Shown here: positions 11,310-22,562 of the stretch, piece by piece | How the letters are laid out: every line of letters starts with the position of its first letter | How positions within the stretch are numbered: the first letter of the stretch is position 1 | Assembly (NCBI GenBank): GCA_905147135.1 | Contig: LR990044.1 | Span: 13,086,122-13,150,121, forward strand | Direction: 5' to 3' | Length of the DNA: 64,000 bases | Source of the DNA: Blastobasis lacticolella | Taxonomy: Eukaryota > Arthropoda > Insecta > Lepidoptera > Blastobasidae | The notes under the pieces: generated by a model | The model's input: only the letters and a program-made list of their open reading frames with translations | Told to the model about the DNA's origin: nothing | Databases searched by the model: none | Made by a program: the position numbers and the translations under genes

Positions 11310-11664
11310 CACAAACAAGTTCTTAAGAGAGGTAGGGCATAGCGGGGTATCCTGTTCGAATTGGAGCCGCCCGACTGGGGAAATACCTCCACCTTACAGA
11401 ATACCGCAGCTTAACCGCAATACTATTTTAAATAGTGTTGTGTTTCTGCCGGTTAGTAAGGTTTCCAGTGCTCCATGGGGTGGGGATTTAGGGAACCGTG
11501 GCTTTGGCAATGGAGGGGCATTTGTCTTTTTGTTGCCAGAGCAACGTGTTATAGAGGTGGGCAACGCATTGGCGATACTCTTAGTGTTGTTAACATCTAT
11601 AGGCAGTGGTGACCACTTTCCAACAGGTGGCCCACTTGCCTGTTTGCCAACTGTATGACAAAAA
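11310..11664 (+). mobile_element. Poly-A retroposon fragment inserted in EST-E exon 2
   Basis: Esterase homology ends near 11310 and resumes near 11665, in the CVERD region. The inserted block runs in plus orientation through TTGTTGCCAGAGCAACGTG and ends in GCCTGTTTGCCAACTGTATG followed by a short A run. The same 3' end (GCCTGTTTGCCTACCGTATG plus 14 A) recurs at 41.10-41.15 kb, which shows it is a dispersed family. The block is a 5'-truncated LINE end or a SINE; target duplication is unclear. Confidence 0.7.
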
Positions 11665-12784
11665 AAAGGCGAAAATGCAAAGTCTGAATCTTTTCTGGGA
11701 TCAAATGTATCAGAGAATAATTTATCCAAAGGCAATGTTTTATAAAAATCTTCTAATGCATAAATATCGTCTACATTCGTGAAATTGAATTGTTTAGCAT
11801 ATTTTTTTGCATTTTCAAGTGGATCCAACTGAACTTACCAAGCTGCTACATTCGAACCACTTTCCGGTATAACTTTATTGAACAAACCATCGGTAGTCTT
11901 CGATAGTTGTAGTAAGTCCACTGCTGAAGAACCTGCGCTATATCTGTGATCGTTACATCATTAGGATTTCCACCAAAATTAGCTATATTCTGTTTTACCC
12001 ATCTCAGTAACGCCACTTGGTCTTTCATGCCAGCATTTCCAGGGGCATCTTTCGTTCCTAAGCAAAGGAATCCGTTAGCTCCAATTAATCAATCTTAATT
12101 GAATGAAACTACTATTATTTTTTGGCTCTTAACCATGCTTTTCGGTACTATCTCGTTACCATATTCTCCTTGATAACCCCTGCCATGAACGCTAACCACA
12201 ACAGTTAAATTAGCCTTATTAGTACCAGGTACGAAAATATTTGCGATGAGACAATCTTCTTGTTGTTTTCCATGGAGTAATTCTGTCACCAGCGTATGAC
12301 CTTGAGGACAGATGGTTTTCTTATTGATCGCTTGGAATGGTTCTGACCAAACCGGGCCTGGAGTAGGTGGCTGAAAAAAGTTAAGAACTTTCATTACAAT
12401 TCTAGTTTAATCAAGTGACTTCCACATTATATTTTGAGGATCTAGAACTCTTTAACTCGGCGCCCTATGTGAGGATGTTGATAAAATTAACGGTCAAAAT
12501 TTATTAAATATTAACTAATAATTAGTAAAGCAACCATATATTTCTTTTGTTTTTTATTGTTGTGACAGAATTTGTAAAGTAATTGAATATATTTTATCGC
12601 GCGAATTTCATTGGTTTGTGCTCCTTCAACTGAATTTACGTTTTCTGCGCACGTCTGTGACTGTTGTTTTGATTTAAGGATTTCTTCTTTTACCGTACGT
12701 CCGAGCAGTAACATGTATCTTAAAATAAACCGACCAAATCGAGCCACGTAATGTGTAGGGTCCCGTAGTGTTTTTTCGGCCGGG

Positions 12785-12915
12785 ATTCGATCGTGTTGTC
12801 CTACCCCTACCTAGCCCCTAACCTACCCTATTCTACGCCTACCCTACACCTACCCTCCATTTACACCTGCCCTAAACTAACTTCACTCCTGCTCTAGACC
12901 TACTTTATACCTAAC
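12785..12915. repeat. Degenerate CCTACCC/CCTAACC simple repeat
   Basis: Pyrimidine-rich array of loosely repeated CCTACCCCTACC, CCTACACC and CCTAAC units in EST-E intron 1. Related arrays lie at 15.73-15.90 kb, 16.61 kb, 23.55 kb and 49.20 kb. Confidence 0.7.
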
Positions 12916-13922
12916 CTACACCTATTCTATTATATACCCTTTTTTTTCTTCCATATAAACCACCCCTATATTATAGTCAACAGAACAAGAAGTAATTATA
13001 CAAGTCGGTCAAACTAACGAACAGCAAACATAGATTACTTACACTTAAACTTGAATGTCATAATATGATTAACTATCTCTTAGAACAGAAACAACTTTGA
13101 AAAAATCACAAGTTACTTATTTTTAGGCTAATTATTAAGTTAGATACAGGTTTACAGTTCCTTTTTTCCTTTAGGTGTATTTTTAACACATGTTTGCAAA
13201 CTCTGTGTTATTTTCATATATCTGAAACCACTTTCGGCGACAACTGTCTACCTAACTTTTTCCTGAAAAGACAGCCACGCATGTTTTATAAAATCTTGTA
13301 CATATTTTGAGTAACGTTAAAGTACGCAAAGTTCATAAACCAATCCAAAAACTTGAAAACACATAATAATTTGGACTGTATTGGTTGGCAAAATTGATTG
13401 GATAAACATATTCTTATTTTATTTACTTAAATCTCAATAACGCCCAGGTTATTAGGAATTAATCCTTATTTAGATATTTTGTGGAATCCGTATAAGAAGA
13501 TTTTTGTTAATATCAATAAAATAAAGTATGTGATACCCGCTCTGGGTCCTTCCTGCTGTAGAGGTTGTCCATTGCCATTCAACGCGGCAACGCGGCGAGC
13601 GTGATGGGCGCCTGTGCGCCGGCGACGACTCGAGGTTTATTACGATGTATTCTGTCATTTTTATGATAGAATTATAACACTCCTACCTTAAACCTTTTGG
13701 GCCCAGTGGGTGCGGTGGCGTACGGTATGCTGTAAAAGGCGAAGATGCCATCCTCGCCGTAGCCGCGCACGGGCCCCTGCGCGGTCTGCACCAGCCGCGA
13801 CGCGCGCTCGTCCTACGCAAGCGCCGTCGCCGCGAGCAGTGCGCATAACACTAGTGCTAACACCATGATGACTCACTAGCGTCTGTCAATGGCTTCTAGC
13901 AGTCTTCAAACGAACACCTTGC

Positions 13923-13930
13923 TATTTATA
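13923..13930 (-). promoter_or_regulatory. Candidate TATA box of EST-E
   Basis: TATAAATA on the minus strand, 57 bp upstream of the EST-E start codon. EST-C has the same octamer at a similar distance (61962-61969), which supports a shared ancestral core promoter. Confidence 0.5.
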
Positions 13931-14492
13931 GTTACGACAAATAAGTCTGACGAGTTTTATTTCGAAAGACACTTATACAAAAAGTGTGCAATGTAAACAT
14001 TACCCAGATTATCGTAGATGTCTGTGCGGTATAAGATTGTCGTTTAAAATTTCCAAACTCTGTGTAGCTTTACCGTAAAGCACACACTTAACTATAGGTT
14101 AGCACTATAGAGTTTGTCATAAACAATAGCATGCTAGAATAAAGTATGCTTGTAAATATACACAACACAAATAGCGTATGTGTTAAAAATTACATTTGTA
14201 ACTGGGAATAAAGGCAATACAGGGACTACAACACAATAGCGACATAACATTGGTTCAAAAGGTTATTAAAATTTCGCAACCCCGCGCAGTATTAGTTGGC
14301 TCACTTTGATACAGCTTGATATGGAGGCGTCAAATTCAAATTCAAATTTTTTGTTTTCAAATTTTCAATTTTTTTGTATTGAGTAGGACATTACATATCT
14401 CTTTCAATCGTCAAAGAGTAGTGGGTAGGAATACAAAGCACACCCACCCTATTCCGACAACGGCCGAACCATATCCGACAATACCAGACTGT

Positions 14493-14930
14493 CCCTCGAG
14501 AGATGATCTGGTCGGAGTTGCGGTTCAAGTCGGTGCCCGAGGCCTATATTCACATTATCCGAGACGTGTACCGAGATTCCGACTCCATAGTTAGGACTGC
14601 TGTTAGTGACCCACGCGTTCTGTTTTGCCGTTGTGGTACCAGTGGGCGCTGTGCTCAGCCCACTTCTGTCCAACGTGATATTAGACGTACTGTCAGATAG
14701 CGTCTGAGACTATTATAAAGTACCTCCGTGGCTGCTCATGTATGCAGACGATAACACGCTTCGGACTCTGACAACGAGCGACTAGTCGTCAATGATATGC
14801 GTGCCAATAAGGTCGCCACCAAGGATGATGATGATGAAACTGAACGAAGTGGGCCAAAGGGAGTAGGAAGGCGGACCTCGGGCCCTCGCGTACCGCGCAA
14901 CCGGGACGTAACGCCAAGATGATGGTGATT
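14493..14930 (+). pseudogene. RTE-like reverse transcriptase relic
   Basis: The plus strand reads MIWSELRFKSVPEAYIHIIR, then after a frame change GAVLSPLLSNVILDVLSDSV, then PWLLMYADDNT with the YADD catalytic box at about 14738-14755. The tail at 14850-14930 (GGGCCCTCGCG, then GGGACGTAACGCCAAGATGA) is the retroposon 3' end also seen at 40.9 kb. Frameshifts and missing segments show it is dead. Confidence 0.7.
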
Positions 14931-15734
14931 ATAACAATTACTTAAACCTAGATATTATAATCTAGTGTATTGATTTCGATGATTATCCGCCTATATAGGT
15001 ATAAAAGTTTGTAAACATATAGTTTACTTCGCTAAAGTACGTAGATAATTTTAATTTAAGGACTGAGCCGAAGGAGTAGCCTAGCAAAAGCTAGTGGAAA
15101 GTATTATAAAAGAGCAAAGCAAAAGCTTGTGCGCTCACGTTCTATGCTTTTCTGATGGCCATCCACAAAAACCGTCCACATTTAACGTTGATTAAAATAA
15201 CTGCAATAATACTTGTTTGTTAAGCGAGTCTGAATGCACTATAGTCTAGAACCTAGATTTATTCAACAGCAGATCGAGCTGCGGCGCCCGCGGTCGGTCG
15301 CTCCGCTGAAACTAATTTCGCACACGTCACTGCCGGCTACAAGAGTCCACCGAAAGTCTAGTGCTAATGTATATACAGGCGGGGCTCAGCGGTTAGCCAG
15401 AACAGTATAGCGACTGAATTGGAAAGGGAGAGCACCTACAATTAAATGGAATAAGCGCTTAAGTTTGAACTTGTTATTAAAACTATTAGCCGGTCCTCGC
15501 CCGACATAATATTTAGGACCCTAAACGAGTACTATATTTAAGAAAAAACACCTGAAACTACAGCAACAGTAAGCCAATCTACCAAGGCAGCACCCGTTCA
15601 CGAGTATAACGCAAGGCCCAGCCATCGTTCATTTCAACCATATTTGAGGGTAAAGGCCGACCCAGCCCCCACGCCACCGCCAGACAGACCTTTAAGCGAG
15701 TATGCATCACAGATGCTGCATGTGATAGGTAGCT

Positions 15735-15900
15735 GCTCCCACCCTACCCTTACCCTGCCCGTAGCCTACCTAGGGGGGATTTCATACGATAGGATAGGGG
15801 AAAAGTAGGGGTAGTGTAGGATAGGTCCTATTCTCAAACAGGACCTATCCTACCCACTTCCACCCTACCCCGGCCTACCCCTACCCTATGCCTGATAATG
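15735..15900. repeat. CCTACCC/GGGTAGG simple-repeat block
   Basis: Two opposed pyrimidine/purine tracts: CACCCTACCCTTACCCTG-like units, then GGGGTAGTGTAGGATAGG, then CCTATCCTACCC units. The arrangement can fold back imperfectly. Confidence 0.6.
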
Positions 15901-15984
15901 CCGTTGCCGTGGCCAACTACTGGGCAAGCCAGATCTAGGGTTTTCGAAAAATTTACTAGACGAAGAAGAATTAATCCTGACTGA

Positions 15985-16345
15985 CAAAGTACTCGTAAGC
16001 GTGAGGTACCGGGTTCGAACCCCATGACTCAATCCTTTTACCACACATGTTATTGGGTTTGTTACCATGTGTGGTGCAAGTGTAGTGAATAACCACGAAA
16101 GTCTTAAAATCTTACATTAGTTTAACACTAATCTACTAAGAACAGCGTTACGGTGAGGAAAAACAACGTGTTGAAAATTGCACACTGAGGCGACTGAATG
16201 TGTAAACTTAATTCCCTTGTTAACAAGGTCTCGTAGGTCAGATGGCAGTCGCTCCACTGTAATTACCTGATTACTCCACCAATTCCCGGACCCCGGGCCC
16301 TTGCGCGCGAGAACACACCCGAAACATTAACGCCTACATGATTAT
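15985..16345 (+). mobile_element. Diverged SINE family 1 copy
   Basis: The tRNA-like part survives as CTCGTAAGCGTGAGGTACCG then GGTTCGAACCCC (16000-16023). The body contains AGGCGACTGAATGTGTAA and GTCAGATGGCAGTCGCTCCA, and the tail contains ACATTAACGCCTACATGA. The middle is interrupted by about 100 bp of unrelated sequence. Confidence 0.65.
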
Positions 16346-16429
16346 TTATATCAAAGTAGTTGCCACGTGAATACACTAATAGCTATTTTATTTTTAAAAA
16401 GTAGGTATAGCTTGCAAATCTTCTAATAT

Positions 16430-16640
16430 ATAAAATTCTCGTGTCACAGTTTTCGTTGCCATACTCCTCCGAAACGGCTTGACCGATTTTGATGAAATTT
16501 TTTGTGCTTATCCGGTATCTATGAGAATCGGCCAACATCTATTTTTCATCCCCCTAAATGTTAGGGGTAGTCCACCCCTAAATTTTTTATTTTATTTTTT
16601 AGACGTAGGTGTAGGGTAGGTGTAGGGTAGGGTTCACTTA
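16430..16640. repeat. Dispersed lepidopteran repeat (GAAACGGCTTGACCGATTTT type)
   Basis: The segment from TAAAATTCTCGTGTCACAG through GACCGATTTTGATGAAATTT to a GTAGGGTAGGTGTAGGGTAG tail belongs to a repeat type common in Lepidoptera. Weaker relatives occur at about 40.26, 58.95 and 62.49 kb. It has no coding capacity and I do not assign it to a superfamily. Confidence 0.5.
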
Positions 16641-16645
16641 CATAG

Positions 16646-16692
16646 GTATAGTTTCATTTCCAAAGTAAAATTCCTTCTTGTCTTTTGCTGCG
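16646..16692 (-). pseudogene. Isolated 47-bp esterase exon 2 fragment
   Basis: The minus strand reads VAAKDKKEFYFGNETI, which lines up with VVATEIKKFYFGDKSI of EST-A and VVAKEIKEFYFGDITI of EST-C. No esterase sequence flanks it on either side; the upstream neighbour is the GTAGGGTAGG repeat. It is probably a relic left by deletion or carried by a repeat. Confidence 0.6.
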
Positions 16693-17837
16693 ACAACTCA
16701 TCAAAATCATCAAGACAACTCATCAAGGAATATCATATTTAAAAAGCAAAGTTGTATAAAAAGTCGGGTGGGGCTGTGTCGGTATATACAATCGGCCGTT
16801 AGTAACGTGAAACAAATACATATAGTCGGTGGCAGAGGGAGTTGTGCTCGCGGAGTATACGTCGTTTACTAACCTTTACAGATTTGAGACGCTTCCGAAA
16901 CCGCCTCGCTCGCTCAGAGCCGGACATTCGGTACCCACGTATGGTCCAGGCCCTCTTTCCGACGATAGCCGCGATTTGTGTTCCTTGTTGGCACGGGCCC
17001 GGGCTGACGCCGACATATTTAATTTTCGTATATTTTTTACACCGTTTCTTATTTAGACGAATTGTACAAATTACACCTATTTTTATATGGATCGATAGTT
17101 GTAGACATACATCGAGCCAGCGCAGCAGGGCCCTATTTGTTCAGATTCTCCAGCTGCTATCCACCAGTTTTTGGGTCCCAAAATTTCCCGCAACACTTTT
17201 AATTCAGTCTCCAAAAGTTACGTTTAATAACTAAACCAATTCGCGTTATACACCATGCTAAAAATGAATAAATTATTAAGCTACGAGATAACGAGGCGTG
17301 TTATAAACTGTTAAATAAATATAAGCATTGATGTGATGAAATATTCTACTTTATTATGTCTATCCAACCAAAACCCATTAAAAATAACGATAACGTTGTT
17401 ATATTTTCAAGCCCATAATTCCCTCAGAGCAATCAACTAGCTTGGAGCAATGAACTGAACTTTACTGATTCTGAAATTTGTGAGTCGTCTCATTTGGTAT
17501 TTAGCCTGAAGAGCCAGTGTCAAGAAAACGGAGGTAATGTGTTTAGATTTCGCCGGTCATGAGGCACAGATAAAATAACATGACGAAGATGAGCTGAAGC
17601 ATGATGACAAGTTCCGATTCCTGGGGAACAAACTAACACCCAAGTTTGGCTTAGATTCTAAAATTAACACCAGGATCGGAGCTGCAGCTGCAGTATTCGG
17701 TAAGCTGGAGTTATGCGTTACATAACTCCAGAACTCTAAATGAGAACCGCTCCTATACAACTGTTGAGTACCTAATTCATCGTTATAATATGATTGGTTA
17801 ACTGCTATCCTACAAATTACCAAATACATAGGTGACA

Positions 17838-17862
17838 CAGAGAGAGAGAGAGAGAGAGAGAT
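17838..17862. repeat. (GA)n microsatellite
   Basis: Twelve GA dinucleotides in a row just before an RTE-like relic. Confidence 0.9.
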
Positions 17863-17893
17863 ACTATATATAAATAATAACTACTACACTACT

Positions 17894-18075
17894 ACTAGAT
17901 CGCGTGCGGAACGACTACATCCGCGGTAGCCTTTATGTCCGTGACATCGCGGACAAGCTACAAGGGAACAGATGTCTGGCCATGCCACCCCCGCCAGGTA
18001 CGGGAAGGAGAGGTCGGCTGGACGTCGTTAAAAGTGACATGCGTGCGAAACCCAAAAGAATGGACACGGCCTTTA
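17894..18075 (+). pseudogene. RTE-like ORF C-terminal relic
   Basis: The plus strand reads VRNDYIRGSLYVRDIADKLQ and then GRRGRLDVVKSDMRAK. This is the typical sequence near the C-terminus of lepidopteran RTE-type retroposon polymerases (VRNEYIRGSL ... GRPKKRWxDxVxxDMR). Only this segment is left. It lies just downstream of the EST-A 3' end. Confidence 0.6.
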
Positions 18076-18278
18076 ACCGGCAAAAATCAGTGTTCTATGA
18101 GTGCAGCCGTTTTGTTAATATTCTTTTCTATTTTATTTTCCTTTGTGTTTTTTTTACATACCTATCTAAATATTTGGTGTACCTACCGAGGTTATCTAAC
18201 CTACTTAACTTAAGTAATGGGATTGAGAGGTGAGTGACGAAACGAAACTATGTCGTTCAATCATACAATACAAAATCA

Positions 18279-18284
18279 TTTATT
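18279..18284 (-). promoter_or_regulatory. Polyadenylation signal of EST-A
   Basis: AATAAA on the minus strand, 106 bp past the EST-A stop codon. The surrounding 3' flank (about 18.09-18.37 kb) is homologous to the EST-C flank (48.19-48.44 kb), including this hexamer. Confidence 0.6.
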
Positions 18285-18389
18285 CCACAGAAATACAGTA
18301 AATGTCACAATAAAATTTTACATCACGTTATTCAATAAAATTTTATCATGGTCACACGTAGTCAATTTTTTATAACTACGTCTAAAAAC

Positions 18390-21300
18390 TCATAACTCGG
18401 CATGTTTAGGCGACGGCGCCGGGGGCGGCACCGGCTGTCGGTAGTGCCGCGCGTAGATGCCGTCCCAGAAGCGCGCGCGCCGCGCCAGCAGTGGCCCGCG
18501 CAGCGCGAGCCGCTCGTCCAATGACATGTGCGGTCCGCCGTTGGCGCTCGCGGGCAGCCATGGCGGATACTCGGAGCTGGCCGGCATTGGGGACCTGCAC
18601 GTACATTTGGACTTACAATCTTTTAAGGTCTTTATAAAAAACAAACAAACGCAATTAAAGGAGACTGGGTGATATGGCTACCCACTAAGTCATTATCTAC
18701 TACTTTGGTATGTATGTGTATATATCACAGTCAATACTCTTAACCTGTCACAAATACTTTTAAATATATAAATCATTCAAATGTACTTTTGACCGCAGAC
18801 TCTTGACATTAGTACTTTTGACTGAAATTGCAGTCAAAACTATTTTTGACCAATGGCGCTGGTTAAAACTAGTCGTTGCTCTAGAATCGCGATATCAAAA
18901 TCGGACCCGGCAGTTTTAATAAATTTCAAATTGATAGTACCTTCTGTAAATTGTAAACAGATAATACGATGGCACAACATTCCTGAGTTAAAATAGATCT
19001 CGAGTTCTGGATCCGGCAGGCTTAGCGAAGGCAGTCCTCTGATCAGTTGGAGTGACGATTTCCAAAGAGCTACAGGCGAAGCCTGCATATGGCAAGCCGA
19101 GGGCCTACTTATGATGCTGATGATTATGGAACAACAATGATTTCCCGAAATTGATATTAGCTATATTTATATTAGGGTGTATTTATTCAAAACGGTACCT
19201 ACATAATGGGATGACTTAGATTAATGGATAATGGATTACACTCTTGTCTTCAGTAATACCCATGTGATGATAGTGAAGTGATTTTACTATCTTCTTGGAT
19301 CTCGCAATGATTTAATAGCCTTTTAAATGAAATAAGAAATAAGTATCAAACCAAATCAATGAACTAGAGATGACTCGAATTTCCAAACATATGTAAGTAG
19401 CAATATAGATTATACCTATTTAGGTCACAACCAGATGAGCCATGTGAGTAGGTTTGGGTTCTTAGAGAATATTGTACAGCTTTACTGTACATGTATCACA
19501 AATTATGCGTAAGACTGTACCAAACCCGGCCGCACACCACAAACCGCATACTATGCACTGTCTTAAATTGATTGTTACTAACTACACTACAACTTAATTG
19601 ATTGTAGCTAACTAATTTTGTATTACAAATAAATCAGTGTTTTTACCGGACTCACGTAATATGGTCTTTTCATTTTATGATCCCCTGCAGTGCGTTTTGC
19701 ACTCTATACAAATACACATATATTTATCCTAGAGAAGTACGATTATAAAATGAGTATCCGACACTAAACTGCAAACAATTCAACCGTAACTTACCCAATA
19801 GTCATAAAATTTAACCACAGCTCCCTAGTTTTCGCCCTCATGTTTCTTGTACGTTCAGAAAAAGAACTATCATCTTTAACACCAAATAGTTCAGCTTCAT
19901 ACACTGCTAGCGTCTGAGCACAATGATCAGCCCCACGGACTTCGTACTTTTCATTTAAGTAGCTAAATGGTCCAGGTTCTTCAGCTATAAAGGAGTATTC
20001 ATACAAATATATTTTATAGTTTCCCGCTTCAACTTGCAATCTAACAGAACGTAAAGTTGGATATGCAAACATCACATCACCGAAGTAATCGATATAACTC
20101 GTAATAGTATTTTTATCTCCTATACTTTTGTCTCCAAAGTAGAATTTTTTAATTTCTGTTGCAACGACTTCTTTTTCATCTTCACTACTAAATTGTAAAT
20201 CTGCTGGAAGAAAGTCTGAAAATTTTTCATTCATATCCTGTTTCCATAATTTCAGTGTAGCTAACCGAGATAATCCTTCCATTTCAGCAAAGCCATAAAG
20301 CATTGGTAATTTCTTATATTTGCCTCCTCGTAAAATATTCACAGGTGTATCTGCAAGGAATCTTTCCTCTCCAATATCACGTTCGACACAAGGAGAAAAT
20401 ACAAAGATTGAATCTTTTCTATTTTCAAATGAATCAGATAATAATTTTTTTAACGGTAATGTTTTATAAAATTGTTCTAGTGCATAAACATCATCCACAT
20501 TGGTGAAGTTGAGTTGTTTCGCATAATCTTTTGCATTTTGAAGAGGATCTAGTTGGACCGACCAAACGCCAACATTCGCACCGCTTTCCGGTATAACTTT
20601 ATTTATCAAACCATCGGTAGTCTTCGATAGTTGAAGTAAGTCTACAGCAGAAGAGCCCGCACTGTATCCTGTGATCGTTACGTCATTTGGATTTCCACCA
20701 AAATTGGCTATATTCTGTTTTACCCATCGCAATAAAGCCACTTGGTCTTTCATGCCAGCATTCCCGGGGACATCTTCAGTTCCCAAGCAAAGGAATCCGT
20801 GGGCTCCAAGTCGGTAATTAAAAGAAACTGCTATTATTTTTTTACTCTTTACCAAGCTTTTTGGTACCATCATTTTACCAAATCCTCCTTGATAACCTCC
20901 TCCATGCACGATAACCACTACAGTTAAATTACTTTCATTTGTTTCAGGTACATAAACATTCGCTATGAGACAATCTTCTTTTTGTGTATCAGGAAATTTC
21001 ATTTCTGCAATTTCCACTTGTGCTTGAGGACAGATGATTCCCTTATCAATTGCTTCGAATGGTTCCTTCCATATCGGGCCTGGCGTAGGAGGCTGAAAAA
21101 AAGAATCTATTAATTTCAGATTAGATCAAAACCCATCTTCAACTACTACAATCAAATATTTGCTTACTGAATCTTATCCTAGATTTTAATCATTGGGGAG
21201 AATTAAAAATATTTTCATATAACGTTATATTTTTAACGTATGACGTTGGATAATCTAGCATTACTTAATTAGTAAACGGGACTCGAAAAATATTACCCTT

Positions 21301-21606
21301 AAGGTTAGCAAAACGCCAGTGAAAATCCTTATTTAAAATTTAAGTATTTTGTTGAGTAATCAATTTCACTTAAATAAACAAATTGTCGTCTAAAACATAC
21401 TTTTCATTACCTGAAGTCCTTACCTTAAACTTATTGGGCCCAGTGGGTGCGGTGGCGTACGGTATGCTGTAGAAGGCGAAGAGGCCATCCTCGCCGTAAC
21501 CGCGTACGGGCCCCTGCGTGGTCTGCACCAGCCGTGACGCGCGCTCAGCCTGTGCAAGGGCCGGCGGCGCTGCGAACAGTGCGCAAATCACCAAAGCAAA
21601 CATCAT
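18390..21606 (-). CDS. EST-A: intact secreted carboxyl/choline esterase
   Basis: Predicted 561-aa alpha/beta-hydrolase ester hydrolase (COesterase family), likely extracellular. Exons: 21424-21606 (61 codons), 19795-21092, 18390-18594. Introns are 331 and 1200 bp with GT/AG ends in phases 0 and 2; lengths sum to 562 codons with no stop. A signal peptide (MMFALVICALFAAPPALA) opens the protein. The oxyanion loop is HGGGY (124-128), the nucleophile Ser205 is in GYSAG, the acid Glu333 is in GFAEMEG and the base His451 is in GADHCAQ; spacing matches acetylcholinesterase-type enzymes. Residue -1 to the serine is Tyr rather than the usual Glu. The C-terminus (MSLDERLALRGPLL, FWDGIY, Pro-rich end) has no ER-retention or GPI signal. 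The first of two adjacent ATGs is used. Substrate cannot be told from sequence; detoxification, pheromone/odorant or hormone ester turnover are all possible. Confidence 0.93.
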
Positions 21607-22315
21607 GACCGCTTAGCGTCTTACTGGCTACTAAACTAACTACCAAGTAATATTTGGTGAAATCCTATAATTAATTATCAACCATTACAGTTATCTGAAG
21701 GGTTCACATTCAAAGTTTTTATACAAGGTGTTCAAGAAGAGTGTACACAATTTGAAACTTCAATAGGTAAGTAATTTGATTTTTTTTTTGGTAGATTGGA
21801 AAGAAAAATATGTTGGCGTACGTTGAATTTCTTGGAAAATTAGTGGCATAAGAATCGTAGACCCATCTTTAGAAAATGGATTTAGACATTTGACTATACA
21901 AGATCGACTATGGTCTATGAGAAACAAAAACTCATCCCGTCCCGTCATCTAGGAGAAATAAGAGTGCCCGGATCATATATGAAAGAGCACGAATCGTTGT
22001 CGTGAAATCCTGCAAGATCCCTCACATCCACTGCGTAAGTGTAGTCCAGTCATAAACATTTCAAAATCAACATTACACTTGATTTTTAAAGAGGATTTGC
22101 ATTTACTTTCTAACAAAATTCAATGCGGTAACTTTTTTCCTATAGGATGGTGCCATAAGTCACACAACTGACAGGTCAATTGAAGTCCTGAGAGAGTTGT
22201 TCCAAAAAAAAAAAAAATTAAATAAACGGTAAAATTAAATGGCTCCCTAAATGCCCGAAATTAAGTCCACTGGATTCATTTTCATTAGGTTACCTCTAGG
22301 GTAAAGTTTCCATAA

Positions 22316-22562
22316 GTAAATAATAAAATAAATATTCGTGGACAAATTCACACATCGCCATCTAGCCCCAAACTAAGCAAATCGTGTACTATGGGTGCTA
22401 GATAACTGATATACTACTTAAATACTTTTTAAATACGTACTTATTATACATAGAACACCCAGACCCGTAACAGAAATTAAAATTCATCATTTCAATTTCT
22501 GCCCGGCCAAGAATCGAACCCGGGACCTCTTGATGTTGACCATTGAACCACTGAGGTCGTCA
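22316..22562 (-). mobile_element. tRNA-derived SINE (family 2)
   Basis: Minus strand: tRNA-like head with GACCTCAGTGGTTCAATGGT and B-box GGGTTCGATTC. The body contains TTTCTGTTACGGGTCTGGGT and TTTGGGGCTAGATGGCGATG, ending GAATTTGTCCACGAATATTT. A second full copy is at 36.18-36.44 kb and 5'-truncated copies are at 22.99 and 62.31 kb. Confidence 0.75.

Larger units (their letters stand above)
5328..13866 (-). pseudogene. EST-E: carboxylesterase pseudogene split by transposons
   Basis: Relic of a three-exon secreted carboxyl/choline esterase (alpha/beta hydrolase, COesterase family). Exon 1 is 13687-13866, exon 2 runs 12370 down to 5748 with insertions, exon 3 is 5328-5530; splice sites are still GT/AG. 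Exon 1 has an in-frame TAG (13813-13815) right after the signal peptide, where sister copies have CAG. In exon 2 the oxyanion loop reads HGRGY instead of HGGGY, stops lie at 12095-12097 and 12089-12091, and one base is lost at the GYSAG elbow (about 11944-11946). A retroposon (about 11310-11664) follows, then a 5-kb insertion (5826-10813) cuts the exon after the VYETAIYDY region. The missing C-terminal part (SERTVKMRAKMR, stop, LWLNFMTTG) resumes at 5748-5824. Exon 3 has an 8-bp deletion. Not functional as a full esterase; this reading as one broken gene rests on colinearity with EST-A. Confidence 0.9.

Noticed and set aside
18406..18672. Arg/Ala-rich open frames on both strands over esterase exons 1 and 3
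   Set aside because: These GC-rich exons keep several frames open by composition; only the frame colinear with the esterase family is conserved among copies.
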